Shown one piece after another: positions 33,339 to 44,562 of a DNA stretch of 64,000 nt. Each line of letters starts with the position of its first letter. The first letter of the stretch is position 1. The stretch is taken from positions 5,580,907 through 5,644,906 of the forward strand of contig NW_004955466.1 of NCBI RefSeq assembly GCF_000276665.1. The letters run 5' to 3'. Both the position numbers and the translations under genes were made by a program. The notes beneath the pieces were generated by a model that saw only the letters and a list, made by a program, of their open reading frames with translations, was not told the origin of the DNA and searched no databases. The DNA comes from Chinchilla lanigera (Eukaryota; Chordata; Mammalia; Rodentia; Chinchillidae).

Positions 33339-35514
33339 GTAGGGCCCTGGGGCTCTTCACGTGCCACTGATTTGCAGGAAGTCCTGCCCCCGCCATTTTG
33401 GGGACAAGAGTACAAAATGGACACCCATGAACTTTGTCTAGATAGTTCACAGTTTGACCTCTTGATTTGTAAGCTTAATATAAAATACGTTCTCTCCTCC
33501 TATCTTGGCCTGTGTACCTTCAACATTTCCTAGAAGCCAAGCCTGGTGGAGCATTCTTGGGATCCGAGTTCTTCTCTACCAGACATGGTAGTATGGGAAA
33601 GGCTGTGCGTGACCTGTTTCTCTTCCTGACCCTCTCCCCTCCCCCTCGAAGCTGTTCCACTCCACCTGTGCAGACCACATCCCGCGTGTCCACATCTCCC
33701 GTGCATACTGCCTGTTAGCTGCCTCCTGTGCCTAGGGGCGGGCCGGAAGATGGACCCAGAGCAGAGACCCACCGAGGCTCTGGAGTTAGCTTTGGGACCA
33801 TTTGGGCAAGACGTTCCAGGGCTCGGGTCTGGGACCATGGTTAAAAGGTAGGATACGGCCTCCGCATTGAGGACTTCTTGCCTTGAAAGGAGCAGTGTGG
33901 TCAGGTCGGGACGCAGTGTGACTGCTGCGAAAGGGAAAGGTGTCTCAGATGCTAAGTAGGAATAGGATGTTGTTCTAATAAAGTACCAGTGTTGTACACA
34001 GAAATGATTATACATGAATAAACAGAATAAATTAGGATTTGGCATCACAAGAATCCATGGGTCAGTAGTTTCGGGATGGTAACAAATTAAGCACTTGTGC
34101 TTTGTCATTTAGAACGTATATTTTTCCATCCTGTAGAGTGACCACTTCCCTAGGCTGTTTGTAATGTGTACAGATAATTCCCCACTTATGGTTCAGCTTA
34201 GAATTTTTCCACCTAATGAGTCTGAAAGCACATCCACGCAAGTGGTCTGTTTTTCTCCTAAAGTACAATATTCCATAAACACCATGAGATAATCAACACT
34301 TTATTATAAAATAGGCTTTGTGCTAGATGACTTTTACCCAACTTATGCTAAGCGTTCTGAGCATGTTTAAGGTAGGTGAAGGTCGCTGTTACATTTGGTA
34401 GGTTAGGTTTATTAAATCCTTTTTTTTTTTTTTTTTTGGTCTTTTTTGAGCTAGGGTCTCACTCTGTGGGCTAGGCTAGCCTCAAATTTCTGGGCTCAAG
34501 TGATCCTCCTGCTTCATCCTTTCCAATAACTGGGACTGCAGGCATGTGCCTGGCTGTACATGCACTTTTTACTTACGGTATTTTCAACTTCCTTTCAGCT
34601 TATCCTATTGTTACCCTGCTGTAATTTGAGTAATACCTGCACGTAGAATACTATATCATGCTGAAATGACCAACCTTCATTTTAGCTGGAGTTTCTATCT
34701 GTGGCAGAGTGAAACTAGAACCCTAATGTAGAATGGCAGCAATCCATCACCCCCCTGAACAAGCTTCTCCATCCACTTCTTTGCAGTCATCTAAGAAACG
34801 AGGTCTCTCTCCAGCTCTGAGCTGGAAAGTGCTTCCATGGCCCGCAGGGCTCCACGACACTAGGGAGACTGTGAAGACGGGGTCGGATGAGAGGCTGGGT
34901 GCAGAGCCGTCGGGGGCTGTGGAGCCAAGGCCCTCGGTGACAGCACTGCCTGCCGTCGTCTCTTGGCCCGGGTCTGTTCCTTTGGAGCTTTCTGAGGCTT
35001 ATTTCCATTTTGTTTTGTTTTGTCCAGCATCTTCACCCTTGTCAGAATTCTTTCATTTTCTCCGCTGCTTCTCAGAGCAGAAAACGCTGATGCACTTTCC
35101 TTTGGTGTCTGCTGTAAGTGCGTTGCAAACACTGTTTTGCAGGACCTCACATGCAGAGCGGTAGTGAAATTATCACTGAAGGCTGTGGAGCTTCTTTGTG
35201 ACTTAAAAAACTGAACGTTTAAGCTGCATTAGTCCCTTTTCAAGCTGGTGGATTTTTTTTTTTTTTTTTTTTGAAAGCTTTCCAGAAAACTTAAGCATAA
35301 TCTTAAGGTGTGATTCCCCCATCAGCTGACTTAGTCACTGTCCAAACCAAAGCAATGTTAAACTGTTTCTTTAGGAGTCCAGGACTGGCAACTTCGAGTT
35401 GTGTATTTTAAGTCCCAGACATTTCTTCCTTTATAAACTTGCCATTCTGTCTTTACAGCAAGGGGCTGCGGAGGAGGAGGGCGGGTGTGTCTCACGGCCT
35501 CTTGCTTTCCCCAG
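33339..35514 (+). other. ESR2 intron (2.2 kb)
   Basis: Mostly unique sequence. One antisense B1-type SINE with a T-rich edge lies at 34415-34553 and a T-tract at 35254-35272. The last 50 bases form a normal pyrimidine-rich acceptor tract. No other element or exon recognised. Confidence 0.88.
34415..34555 (-). mobile_element. B1-type SINE, diverged
   Basis: T-run, GGTCTTTTTTGAGCTAGGGT ... GGCATGTGCCTGGC. Confidence 0.7.
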
Positions 35515-35653
35515 GCTTCGTGGAGCTCAGCCTGTTGGACCAAGTGCGGCTCTTGGAGAGCTGCTGGATGGAGGTGCTGATGGTGGGGCTGATGTGGCGC
35601 TCAATCGACCACCCCGGCAAGCTCATCTTCGCTCCAGACCTTGTTCTGGACAG
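35515..35653 (+). CDS. ESR2: ESR2 exon: ligand-binding domain helices 4-6
   Basis: 139 bp, acceptor TTCCCCAG, donor GTGAGG. It encodes [20 protein letters not shown] followed by [18 protein letters not shown] and APDLVLD. The nuclear-receptor signature [17 protein letters not shown] is intact. The Arg in MWRS equals human R346, which with E305 anchors estradiol, and the Met of CWME is the beta-type residue (human Met336) used to distinguish beta from alpha pockets. The final two bases join GGATGAG of the next constitutive exon, or GTCCTCA of the alternative exon, as an Arg codon in both cases. Confidence 0.98.
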
Positions 35654-36532
35654 GTGAGGACAAACACTGCTGCTGCGTTTTCTCTGCCTTGAGCAGAGCA
35701 CTTAGTGAGAACAAAGTCTTGGGAGCAGCACTTCAAATCTCACCCCCCAAAGGACGAATAGGGGATGGTAATGTCCTCAGCTCCTTCCCTGGGCCAAGGA
35801 CCCGAGGACACGAGGCTCAAGCACAGGGACTCATTGTCCTGTGATCCTTTCTAACTCTACGGTGGAGGTTAGAACTTAGCGTTCAAAGGCCAGGGCCACA
35901 GAGAGGGAGTGTGTCCCGCAGGGTCTGCGACCGCTAATTGTACCGTCAGCATAGACTTTCCCGCCTTAAAGATTCCACTTCAGGTTATAACCTTAAGTTG
36001 TCCTGCTGTTTTCTCCCACCTGTAGCAACTCATTACATCTCCACCTCTCTGGACAGGTGGTAGAATTCTTACGAATCTGCCAAATTTATTTTTATGTGTT
36101 TTAATTCACTCTAATGCACATGCTATTAATAACATTTTGAAATCATGTTGGAAGGCATAATTAAAACCAAATGAGGTCGACGGGAATGGAGACGTGACAG
36201 AGCTAATATCGCAACTTGTTTGCATTTAGTTTTCTTTTAAAGAGAGCGCAGAGAAGGAACACATTTTTAATTGACTTAGTCAAACTGTTTTTAGAGGGAA
36301 AATGCAATAACCTTCAAGCCTTTTTGCAAGAAAAGTAGAAAATTCCTGGTGTATATTTGAGCGGTTTGAAAATCTCCGTGGAAATTGATTTCCGCTTCCC
36401 CTTAGTTTGGAAAAGTGCTGGTGTGGAGTGTTCAGCCACAGCTGACTGTGCCCAGCATAAGGAGGGTGCCTGGGGCTGTGAGCCCAAAGTGCCTGCCCCA
36501 ACCCTTGCATCGTCATCCTGCTACCACTTTAG

Positions 36533-36586
36533 GTCCTCAGAAGACCCCCATTCGCACGGCATGCAGATGAAGAGTGATGCCTCAAG
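36533..36586 (+). CDS. ESR2: ESR2 alternative exon encoding the ER-beta-2 18-residue insert
   Basis: 54 bp between a good acceptor (CTACCACTTTAG) and a donor GTATCA. Spliced between the neighbouring exons it keeps the frame: AG of the upstream exon plus G gives Arg, then SSEDPHSHGMQMKSDAS and a split Arg. Rat ER-beta-2 carries SSEDPHWHVAQMKSAAPR at exactly this junction, so 13 of 18 residues match and the length is identical. In rat the insert lies in the ligand-binding domain and is known to lower estradiol affinity sharply. Its survival with intact splice sites and no stop suggests a working isoform of 571 residues. Use in this species needs RNA evidence. Confidence 0.88.
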
Positions 36587-36794
36587 GTATCAGCACCCAT
36601 TCTGCCTGTTGTCACGGCTGACACTGACAAAGAGCACTGTTCTGAGTAATGGAGGTGTTCTGGTGGAGAACAGAGGACGAGCAGAAGCGTGGGATGTGGC
36701 TTGAGCAGGAGCAAGCCCAGGTGGTGGACCACAGAGGGACGCCCTGGAAGCCCAGGGCGGGCGGGGCATCCAGAGCCTCCAGTAACAATCAGAG

Positions 36795-37005
36795 TGACTA
36801 ACTTACTGGTTGTATGTACCAGGCACCATCTAAGCACTTGCATTTGTTGACCCATTTAATCTTCTTCACAACATCCGTTTGGGGGTAAGCGCTGTTGTCA
36901 TCCCTGTTCTCCAGCTATGGACATAGACGGTTAAGGGATTGGCCTCCAGTCACAGAGCAGCAAGTGGTGGAACTGGCCTTGAACAAATGGCTCTGAAGTC
37001 TACAC
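36795..37005 (+). mobile_element. MIR SINE, sense
   Basis: CAGGCACCATCTAAGCACTT, GACCCATTTAATCTTCTTCA and CAGTCACAGAGCAGCAAG follow the MIR core order. Ancient and degenerate; 210 bases downstream of the alternative exon. Confidence 0.7.
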
Positions 37006-37019
37006 TTTCCCTTTTCCCC

Positions 37020-37203
37020 CCATGCTGGAGTTTGAACCTACGCCCTCGAGCATACCGCTGAGGTGTATCCCCGTTCTTTAAAAAATCTTGAGTCAGGAAC
37101 TCCCTGAGTCACCCAGGCTGCCCTTGAACATGTGGTCCTCCTGCTTCAGCCACCCCACTCTGCCCACTAGCCGGGATTCTGGGTGAGACTACCATGCCCC
37201 AGC
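37020..37203 (-). mobile_element. degenerate ID + B1 remnants
   Basis: CTGGAGTTTGAACCTACGCC and CACCCAGGCTGCCCTTGAAC ... CTACCATGCCCCAGC. Confidence 0.45.
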
Positions 37204-37947
37204 TGAAGTCCGCACTCTGAATGACAACAGCACACTGCCTCCTGGCAGGAGAGAGAACGGAGGGGAAAGAGGAAGCTGAAAGGCGGGCTAACTTTCTACT
37301 TTTCTTTTGTCTTAGAACAGCTCTGTCCTATTTCTGCCCACTTCAAAAGCCCAGTCCTCCTGCTGTCTTCTCAGGGTCCCATGTTGCTAGGCAAGCTGAA
37401 AAGCCAGGCACTCAGCCAAGCTGCTATATCCATTCATTCATTCATTTCCACTTGATGATTTAAATAAAGCCACACTCCTTCACACACACACATGTATGTG
37501 TGAATATACATATCTAATTCTTCTAGAGTTTCTGGTGCTGGAAAAATGTTCTGTCTCTTGATGAGCCAATGAGTTTGCAGATAGTGGGATTAAATTTACT
37601 TTCTGTCTTTATTTCTAAGTTAATGTCCAACTGTTTAGTTTCAGTGGCTTTCATTTCTGGTTTTCATTACAGTTAACTCTTCCCTTTCTCTGTATGGGTT
37701 CCTTAATTCCTTGTGTTTAAATTACTGTGTTTCAGTTACTATACATGGACACCAATCCTGGATAAATGGTATATGCCTCCCTGTTAGGTAACAGGAGAAA
37801 AAGTTTTTAATAGATTCATATTTCTCAATAAAAATCTGAAAGTGTTATGGTTTATAACATAAATTTAGTATATTGCACTGACTATAGAGGAATTTCATAA
37901 GTGCATTTACATTACACAGGCCTTTTGTTTTGGTTTTGATTGTTATG

Positions 37948-38062
37948 GTCCTTTTGAGACAGGGTCTCACTATGTAGCCCAGGCTGGCCTTGAGCTTGGC
38001 GACCCTCCTGCCTCACCTTCCTCGGTGCTGGGATCACAGGTGTGCACCACCGTACTGGACAA
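37948..38062 (-). mobile_element. B1 SINE
   Basis: CTTTTGAGACAGGGTCTCAC to GTGCACCACCGTACTGG. Confidence 0.77.
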
Positions 38063-38405
38063 CAGCAGGCTTTTTTTTTCATTTGGAGTGCTCACTACTA
38101 TTTTTTGTTGTGATCTTATAGTATTGGCAGAATATTAACTTTGTGAAGTCTAGAGTTTCAAATCTAAGATAATTTACTTAATGTGTCTCATAGATAAATA
38201 TACTTTTATGTGTAATAGGTATGTTTCTGGAGGAGTTATAAAGTCTTTTGCAAAGTAAATAATCTTCATACTACTTAAAAATAGGTTTTATCTGGGTTGT
38301 CCTGCCAGCATTCCTTCATGTGGTTTTATGATCATATAGGCAATGAATTCAACTAAATTAGCATGTTAATGGCTACTGAGACTACAATTTCCATTTCCTA
38401 TTATT

Positions 38406-38546
38406 CTTTTTTTTGAAACAAGGTCTCACTATATAGTTCAGATTGGTCTTAAACTTACTTCATAGCCTCAGCCTGAACTTGCGGCAATTCTCCTGCCTCA
38501 GCCTCCCAAGTGCTAGGATTATAGGCATGCATCTCCATGCCCAGTT
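38406..38546 (-). mobile_element. B1 SINE
   Basis: TTTTTTGAAACAAGGTCTCA to CATCTCCATGCCCAG; CATTATTCTT flanks. Confidence 0.78.
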
Positions 38547-38574
38547 CCATTATTCTTGTTGAGCTAAGGTAAAC

Positions 38575-38669
38575 TTTTTTTTTTTCCCCCCCCCGGTACT
38601 GGGAATTGAACTCACGACCTTGCGCTTGCCAGGCAGGCACTGTGCCACTGAGCTAAATCCCCAGCCCCT
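38575..38669 (-). mobile_element. ID SINE
   Basis: CGGTACTGGGAATTGAACTC ... AATCCCCAGCCCC; TAAGGTAAACTT flanks. Confidence 0.88.
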
Positions 38670-38810
38670 TAAGGTAAACTTGAATCTGCTGAAGGTGAGA
38701 TGGAAATGCAGTTAGTTCATCTTATTTCCAACAAGCTAGTTCTTCTAGAATCGTAAATTGATGTCAAGAGTTACCACAATACCTGAACTTCTACTTAAAA
38801 TATCTTACCT

Positions 38811-39210
38811 AGGTGTAGTGGCACACACTTGGAATCCCAGCTCTCTGGGAGGCTACAAAGCAGGAGAATCATAAGTTTGAGCCTGTCTGGTTAAAATAGT
38901 ACTTCTTGAGATCCTGTCTCAACATAAAAAATAAAGTGGAGGGATGGGTCTGTAGCTCAGGGCAAAGGCCTTAGCTCAGTCCTCAGTATTGGAAAAGAAA
39001 AGCATAAACAGTTGGGCAGTGACTCATGCCTGAAATCCCAGCCGCTCAGAAGGCTGAAGCAGGGAGATAGCAAGTTCAAGGCCAGCATGGACAACTTTAT
39101 GACACAGCAAAGACCCTGTCTCAAAAAGTGGTGGATGGGGGGCGACTGTGCCTCAGGAAGAGTGCTTACCTAGCGTGCAAGAGGCTCTGAGATTAACCTG
39201 ATACCACACA
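38811..39210 (+). mobile_element. cluster of old B1 and ID SINEs
   Basis: B1-like 38811-38935, ID-like 38941-38995, B1-like 39013-39128, ID-like 39135-39205, all sense and diverged. Confidence 0.6.
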
Positions 39211-39252
39211 CACACACACGCACACACATGCACGCACACACACGCACACACA
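39208..39252 (+). repeat. (CA)n microsatellite
   Basis: CACACA run broken by CG and TG, grown from the tail of the preceding SINE. Confidence 0.85.
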
Positions 39253-39967
39253 TAAACCAAGACGTTTTGGTGTCTGGACGTTGTCTCCTGCTGAATGTTA
39301 TTAAATGTGGGAGGAAGCTTGGACTGGGGCCTGAGCCCTCCTGTGGATGTTTACAGGAGCGCCTTGGAGTCAAATGAGTGTGAATGTGCTGAGTTTACAC
39401 ACACACACTTGCGGTGACAGGTTTAATTTTCTTCAAGACAGCTATTAAAGTTTTCACGTCTAAATTTTAATTTACCTTTCGTCTCCAATAATCTCACTTC
39501 GGTTCAGTGTTTAGTAAGCCCTTTGCTTGTGCTGAGCCTTGACTCTGCTTTGAGGTGGCCCCACAAATACACACGTAGGAACAGCGGATACATATGTAGG
39601 TTCCACACAGTGCACCCCAAGATGGGGCCCACTCATTCTACCTCTTGCTGTTCCACCACACAGGATAGATTTTTAAATAAAAGAGCAATTATTAAGTGGT
39701 AAGCTATTTCATAGATAATCGCTAATTTTTTTTAAATTTGTACTGGTTTATGGGTAAATGGTGTGCAGAAAGTGTATTTCCAGGAGCAGCTTGGTTTGAC
39801 TGACATTATGGCAGTATTTTAACATTGAAATCATATGTTCTCTGTTTTTAATTCACATCCTTGACTTCTGTCCTAATTTTTCTTTTAACTCAGTTTTGAT
39901 CCATAACTATAAATGAAATAGATTTCATCAAATTTTTAAGGTACCCTCCTTGCTTTGTTCTTTATAA

Positions 39968-40068
39968 ACTCTCCCCCACCCCCCCCCCCCGCCAGTACTG
40001 GGAATCAAACTCATGACCTTGTGCTTGCCAGGCAGGCGCTGTGCCACTGAGTTAAATCCCCAGCCCCC
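39968..40068 (-). mobile_element. ID SINE
   Basis: C-run then CCAGTACTGGGAATCAAACTC (in part) ... AAATCCCCAGCCCC; TATAAACTCT flanks. Confidence 0.87.
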
Positions 40069-40422
40069 TATAAACTCTTAAAGTAGAACTTTACTAGACT
40101 GTCACTAATGAGGTACTATACTTTCTGCCCCCTATATTTATCATTTATTTTCTAAAAATATATTTGCTTTCCACAGCCCGTGAAGTTAATAAAATATTCC
40201 AACTTTGAAATTAATAAATATCCTACTTATGGATTGAAACTGAGTTATAAGTAAAAAGTTAGGAGTCAAAGATTTGAATTAAAGATGGGGAACATATGAT
40301 TTCATTGTTAAAATAGTGCAACAATGTGCCGATCAAACCAACCTTGAAGTCAATAATTGTCTGTTACACCTGCTAAAGAAAGCAGGAAAGAAGTCAGACC
40401 TATGCCTTAGGATAGGTTTAGA

Positions 40423-40757
40423 TTGTGGGGACAAACCTCTGGCATGCATGCTGTAGGGTGCACACAGAGCCCTCTTTGTGGGCATGCAAGTCAAGTCACC
40501 CCAGCAGCTAAGCCTCAGACAACGCTTATTTTTTCTTTTGTTTTTGTTTTCTTTTCCGGTACCAGGAATCGAACTCGTGACCTTGCGCTTGCCAGACAGG
40601 CGCTGTGCCACTGAGCTAAATCCCCAGCCCCAACGGTTATTTTTTCTAAGCTAAAACCTAGCATTCAGATTTAATTGCAGTGTTGACACTTTGTGATGAA
40701 TAAGTGGGTTTTGGGCTGCAGTTTAGGCACTTGGTCTCTGAAAGTTTCACCGTCACT
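40423..40757 (+). mobile_element. hAT-type non-autonomous DNA transposon, interrupted by an ID SINE
   Basis: An exact 8-bp target duplication, GGTTTAGA, lies at 40415-40422 and 40758-40765, the size expected for hAT elements. The right end reads GGTCTCTGAAAGTTTCACCGTCACT, a diverged form of the inverted terminus CAGTGATGGCGAACCT also seen at 23074 and 28639 (quoted in part); the left end is more worn. An antisense ID SINE with duplicated flank CAACGxTTATTTTTTCT splits it at about 40535-40632. It resembles the OposCharlie-like group as I remember it. Confidence 0.7.
40535..40632 (-). mobile_element. ID SINE inside the hAT element
   Basis: CCGGTACCAGGAATCGAACTC in part ... AATCCCCAGCCCC; CAACGxTTATTTTTTCT duplicated around it. 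Confidence 0.9.
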
Positions 40758-40996
40758 GGTTTAGAAGTTCACTTTTTCCATGAGCACGTATGCTGAGTAC
40801 CGTGAATTCAGTATTCATCAGGTTTCACATGCCCCAAGAAACTCTCTCTCCATTTTTGAAATAGGAATTTTTATTTAAAATGGCATTTACTTAATGAGGA
40901 AATAGTACTGATCTCAGTATGTGGGGACTGTTCTTAGCCCAGCAAGCGACTTCCGGCAAGTTTGGTTGATTTCAGACGCATTTCCTTGGGGAAGTG

Positions 40997-41021
40997 TGTG
41001 TGTGTGTGTGTGTGTGTGTGA
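40997..41021 (+). repeat. (GT)n microsatellite
   Basis: Uninterrupted GT run of about 12 units. Confidence 0.9.
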
Positions 41022-42105
41022 GTGCGCGCATGCTCCCACCTGTGGCTTTGACTCTCAGAGAAGGACTAAGAGTCATTCTATTAAGGCATCAGTGCAGGAG
41101 TTGGTGGGGTTTTTGTTTTTGTCCCTAAGTGATACTGCAAAATCAGTTTTCCTTGGTACCATATGTTCTCAAGCTCAGCAGTTACACTTTCTAGTAATTA
41201 ATTGTCCCCAATTAGCTGGAGAGATTTGACCGGCAGCACGAGAGGCGTTCAGTGCACGGGTGTTTCCTGTGCACCTGTTCTGTACGTGCAGGGCCAGCGT
41301 CCTCCTCACTGAAGCCCAGAGCTGAGGAAGGGGTCGGGGGAGGTGGGGAGATGGCCCATGGAGAGGACTGGGGTTTCCCACAGACTCTGGCAGTCCTTCC
41401 CCAGGGCTCTCGCCCTCCAAGGCGCTCTTTCCTGTGAGTGGCTTCCAGGGGTCCCTAGTATTGTGTCAGTTAACCTGGATGCCTCCCGAAAGCGGCATCT
41501 GTTTGCAGATACCATTCTGATTTGCCAAAGTGAGCAATTTTCGTGTTTGCAGCCCTGTAAGGTGAGTCTGCGGGGTTGCAAATGCTGTGACACATAGGCC
41601 CCTGAAGAGCTGCCATCCTTGCTGAGCACCTAGGTACCCAGCGGTGTCAGGTCATCCGAATTCTGCAAGGCTGCCCCTTGTTCTGGCCAGGGGATGCGGG
41701 AGGGGGCAAGGAGCAGCTGCTTCTTTGGAGACCTCATGCTCCCTCAGGGGCAGCTAAAGAGACTAAAAATGAGGTCCAAGAAACCCACTGCCAGCAGGGT
41801 CCCTTCCCTCTCTGCTGCAAGCTTTCAGGAGCAAGGTTTTGTGGCCAAATCACCAACCTCTTGTCAAGGACCTCCAAGAACTTTAACTGATGATAATAGT
41901 TTTTTTTTTTTTTAGAGCAATGAGGCGGAATAATGTGTGTCTGAGTAGAATGAATAAAAGCCAGTATTTTCTAGATAAAGTAAAATTTACCTCAAAGGTG
42001 TACTTAAAATTCATTTCTGTAAGGAGTACTCAAAAAAAAAAAACTTCGATTATATAGTTCCAAGGTTTGTCTAAAACGTTTGCTTAAAAATAAAACAGTC
42101 TTCAG

Positions 42106-42238
42106 GCTGAGTGAGCAGGTTTGTGGCTGTAGTCCCAGCTATGTGGGAGGCTGAGGCAGGAGGATTGCCTGATCCCAGGAGTTCAAGACCAGCTTGGGCA
42201 CCATAGCAAGAGTCCATGTCAAAAAAAAAAAAAAAAAT
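42106..42238 (+). mobile_element. B1-type SINE, diverged
   Basis: GAGTGAGCAGGTTTGTGGCT ... GAGTCCATGTCAAAAAAAAA; TCTTCAG flanks. Confidence 0.72.
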
Positions 42239-42912
42239 CTTCAGCCAATCAAAAATTTCCATATCCCCATATCTATCTTTTCCTGACTAGTCCATCTTCA
42301 ATTGTGATTTCTTTGTACATCACATTCACTTATTTCAAATCACATTTAAGTGTCTCTTAGTTGCTACATGACCATGAGGAAGTGAAAGTGAAGCCCTAGG
42401 CAGGAAGATTTATTCCTCTTGGGGTATTTGCTTCTGTAATCTCAGTCTCCCTCAGCACTTCCTGAGGGAACACGGGACATCTCCTTGTAGTAGCGTGTGT
42501 GGTATCTAGCTAGGCCTGAAATGGTTTAGATTGAAAAATAATCAACAGCAGTTTTACTCCTTTGAGAAAACATTTGGTGAGAAGGTAGAAGAAAAAATGT
42601 AGTTCTGGGGCACACTTTTGCCTAAGTAGTGATATGAATGTTTACACGAAGGATTTCTAAGATTTTTACTTGTAATGCTGGGATTATCCATGAAAGGCAG
42701 GCACTGTACTGGTGAGCTATGCCCGGCACACCTTCTTTAGATGAAGGTGATTCTAGCAACTTCCTCTTGTTGGCTGTGCCTTTATTAATACTTCATCGTA
42801 GTCAAAGGATGTTCGAAGTGAAATTAGAGACGAAAAAGCAAAATGCTTCTTATTGCTTGTGATGGTTCCCTGAAGCTGTGTGTTCCTTAAATTCCTACGT
42901 GAACTTTTGTAG

Positions 42913-43046
42913 GGATGAGGGGAAATGTGTAGAAGGAATTCTGGAAATCTTTGACATGCTCCTGGCAACAACCTCAAGGTTTCGTGAGCTAAAACTGCAG
43001 CACAAAGAATATCTGTGCGTCAAGGCCATGATCCTGCTCAACTCCA
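42913..43046 (+). CDS. ESR2: ESR2 exon: ligand-binding domain helices 7-8
   Basis: 134 bp, acceptor TTTTGTAG, donor GTAAGT. It encodes [39 protein letters not shown] and ILLNS. The Ile of EGILEIF corresponds to human Ile373, the second pocket residue that separates beta from alpha. Codon use is mixed (19 of 44 codons end in A or T), unlike the GC-saturated exons on either side of the gene. Confidence 0.98.
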
Positions 43047-43404
43047 GTAAGTAACCCCCCCGCCGGGCTGTGTTTGTGGGGGAGAGGTCCTGTCCTGGAA
43101 CTAGCGCCATGTCAAGATGAGCACTAACCTTCTGCTTCATTTCAAACGGGGATAGTGGCTTCCTTCCTGCCTTCCCAGTTTTATTTTTACAGGTATTTAA
43201 ATTGTAGTTAACTTTTGGTAATGTATAAATTATTCCTCGGCAGAACTCCTGGCAGCCAATTTAAAAAGCAGTTCATTAAAAAAAAAAACAAAACCCTTTA
43301 AAGTATTTGCCCTTCAACCTTTTTTCCAAGGCTTTGATGTTGCACATGGTTGACTTGCATCTATATTTAATGTTTTGGGTTCTGCTTTTACAGATGTGTT
43401 GATC

Positions 43405-43500
43405 GTTTGATTCATGCATTCATTCAGTAAAGACCCTGAAGATACAGACCTACCCTCAAAGAGCTCGTAGTGAATGGAGAGAGAGGGAGAAAGCAAATCA
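43405..43500 (+). mobile_element. L2-like old repeat fragment
   Basis: CATGCATTCATTCAGTAAAG ... CCTACCCTCAAAGAGCTCGT resembles the 3' part of L2. Weak. Confidence 0.4.
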
Positions 43501-43963
43501 TAAAAAATCCCATTTTGTTGCTGTGCTAATTTGCGCAGAGAACTGCAGGAAAACGGAAGGCGGGCGCTGCGGGTGGGGCTGCGGAAGGCAGTGCATGAGT
43601 CTTCAGGGAACAGCTGATGAAGGCAGTACTGAGGGTTCGAACGGCTGCTTTGGGGGCAGAGTGGGCGGAGCAGAGGTTCTAACGGGCATGGGGCGTTGGG
43701 TGCAGATGAGGTCACCCCACTCCCGTGTGGCGGGCTGAATGGGCGGGGGAGAGACCGAGGCAAGAGTCCTTTAGAAACAGGAGGAGCCTGAACTAACTTG
43801 ACGTGGCACGTCGAAGGGAGGGTCCTGACTTCAGAGGTGGGACATGAGCAAGATGTCTGGGAAATAAGGATGTTTTCTTACTGTACAAGTAATACCTGGT
43901 CTTTGTGAACGTTTAAAAGAAAAAATACAAGGAAGAACTTACAGCTCATTGGGAATACGCTTT

Positions 43964-44086
43964 TTTTGTTTGTTCGTTTTTGTTTTTCTCTGGTACCGGG
44001 AACCGAACTCACGACCTTGCGCTTGCCAGGCAGGCGCTTTGCCACTGAGCTAAATCCCCAGCCCCTGAGCTAAATCCCCAGCCCCG
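43964..44086 (-). mobile_element. ID SINE with duplicated head
   Basis: Flanks GGGAATACGCTTTT are identical on both sides. The 5' end of the SINE (minus strand) is present twice: TGAGCTAAATCCCCAGCCCC occurs at 44047-44066 and again at 44067-44086. Confidence 0.9.
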
Positions 44087-44198
44087 GGAATACGCTTTTG
44101 AAAACAGCCACCATAACTTCAGTTATCCTAGTTAATGCCCTCCCCACCTCCCCTCCCCCCCCTCCCTACCCCTCTCTCCCTCTCTCTCCCCGTTCCAG

Positions 44199-44562
44199 TT
44201 GCCCTCACCATCCATGGGGTATTGGTTCCAGGACTCGCAGTACCAAAATCCATGGGTGTGCAAGCGCCTTCTGTGAAATGGCACAGTACTTGTATATACT
44301 CTACGTATATCCTCCCGTCCGCTTTAAATTATTTCTAGATTGCTCGCCATACTTGATACAATGTGAGTGCTGTATTGTATCATTTAAAGAGTAATGACCA
44401 ACAAAGTTTATGGGTTGAGTACAGATGCAGATTTTTCCCTGAATATTTTTGCATCTATTTCCTGAATATTTCAACTTTGACTGAAAAGAGAAGCAAAGTT
44501 GATTGAACCTGTGGGTGTGGAACCTTGGCTGGCTGCATTTATGAACACGAAGGGGACTGCAC
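44199..44562 (-). mobile_element. Tigger/MER2-like DNA transposon remnant
   Basis: CCATCCATGGGGTATTGGTT, CAGTACCAAAATCCATGG and the far end TTGATTGAACCTGTGGGTG fit the reverse orientation of the MER2/Tigger non-autonomous family. The right end contains a short extra segment (TTGGCTGGCTGCATTTAT). Preceded by a C/T-rich tract at 44142-44195. Confidence 0.6.

Larger units (their letters stand above)
35654..42912 (+). other. ESR2 intron (7.3 kb) containing the alternative exon
   Basis: Holds the 54-bp alternative exon at 36533-36586, a MIR (36795-37005), ID and B1 SINEs between 37080 and 40631, a hAT element (40423-40757), and CA/GT microsatellites at 39208-39252 and 40997-41021. 35654-36530, 37200-37940 and 40770-42100 appear unique; 41200-41450 is GC-rich without a credible exon. 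Confidence 0.9.

Noticed and set aside
32830..33450. 206-residue open frame on the minus strand over ESR2 exon 4
   Set aside because: It is opposite a GC-saturated coding exon, where antisense stops are rare; no domain is recognisable.
39208..39252. CRISPR-like regular repeats
   Set aside because: Simple CA microsatellite; no spaced repeats of CRISPR type exist anywhere in the window, which is mammalian DNA.
41252..41629. GC-rich open frames between alternative exon and exon 6 as an extra exon
   Set aside because: No acceptor/donor pair keeps the ESR2 frame and no known isoform has an exon here.
43314..43763. 149-residue minus-strand frame near an L2-like repeat
   Set aside because: Lies in an intron over an old repeat and GC-rich sequence; no homology recognised.
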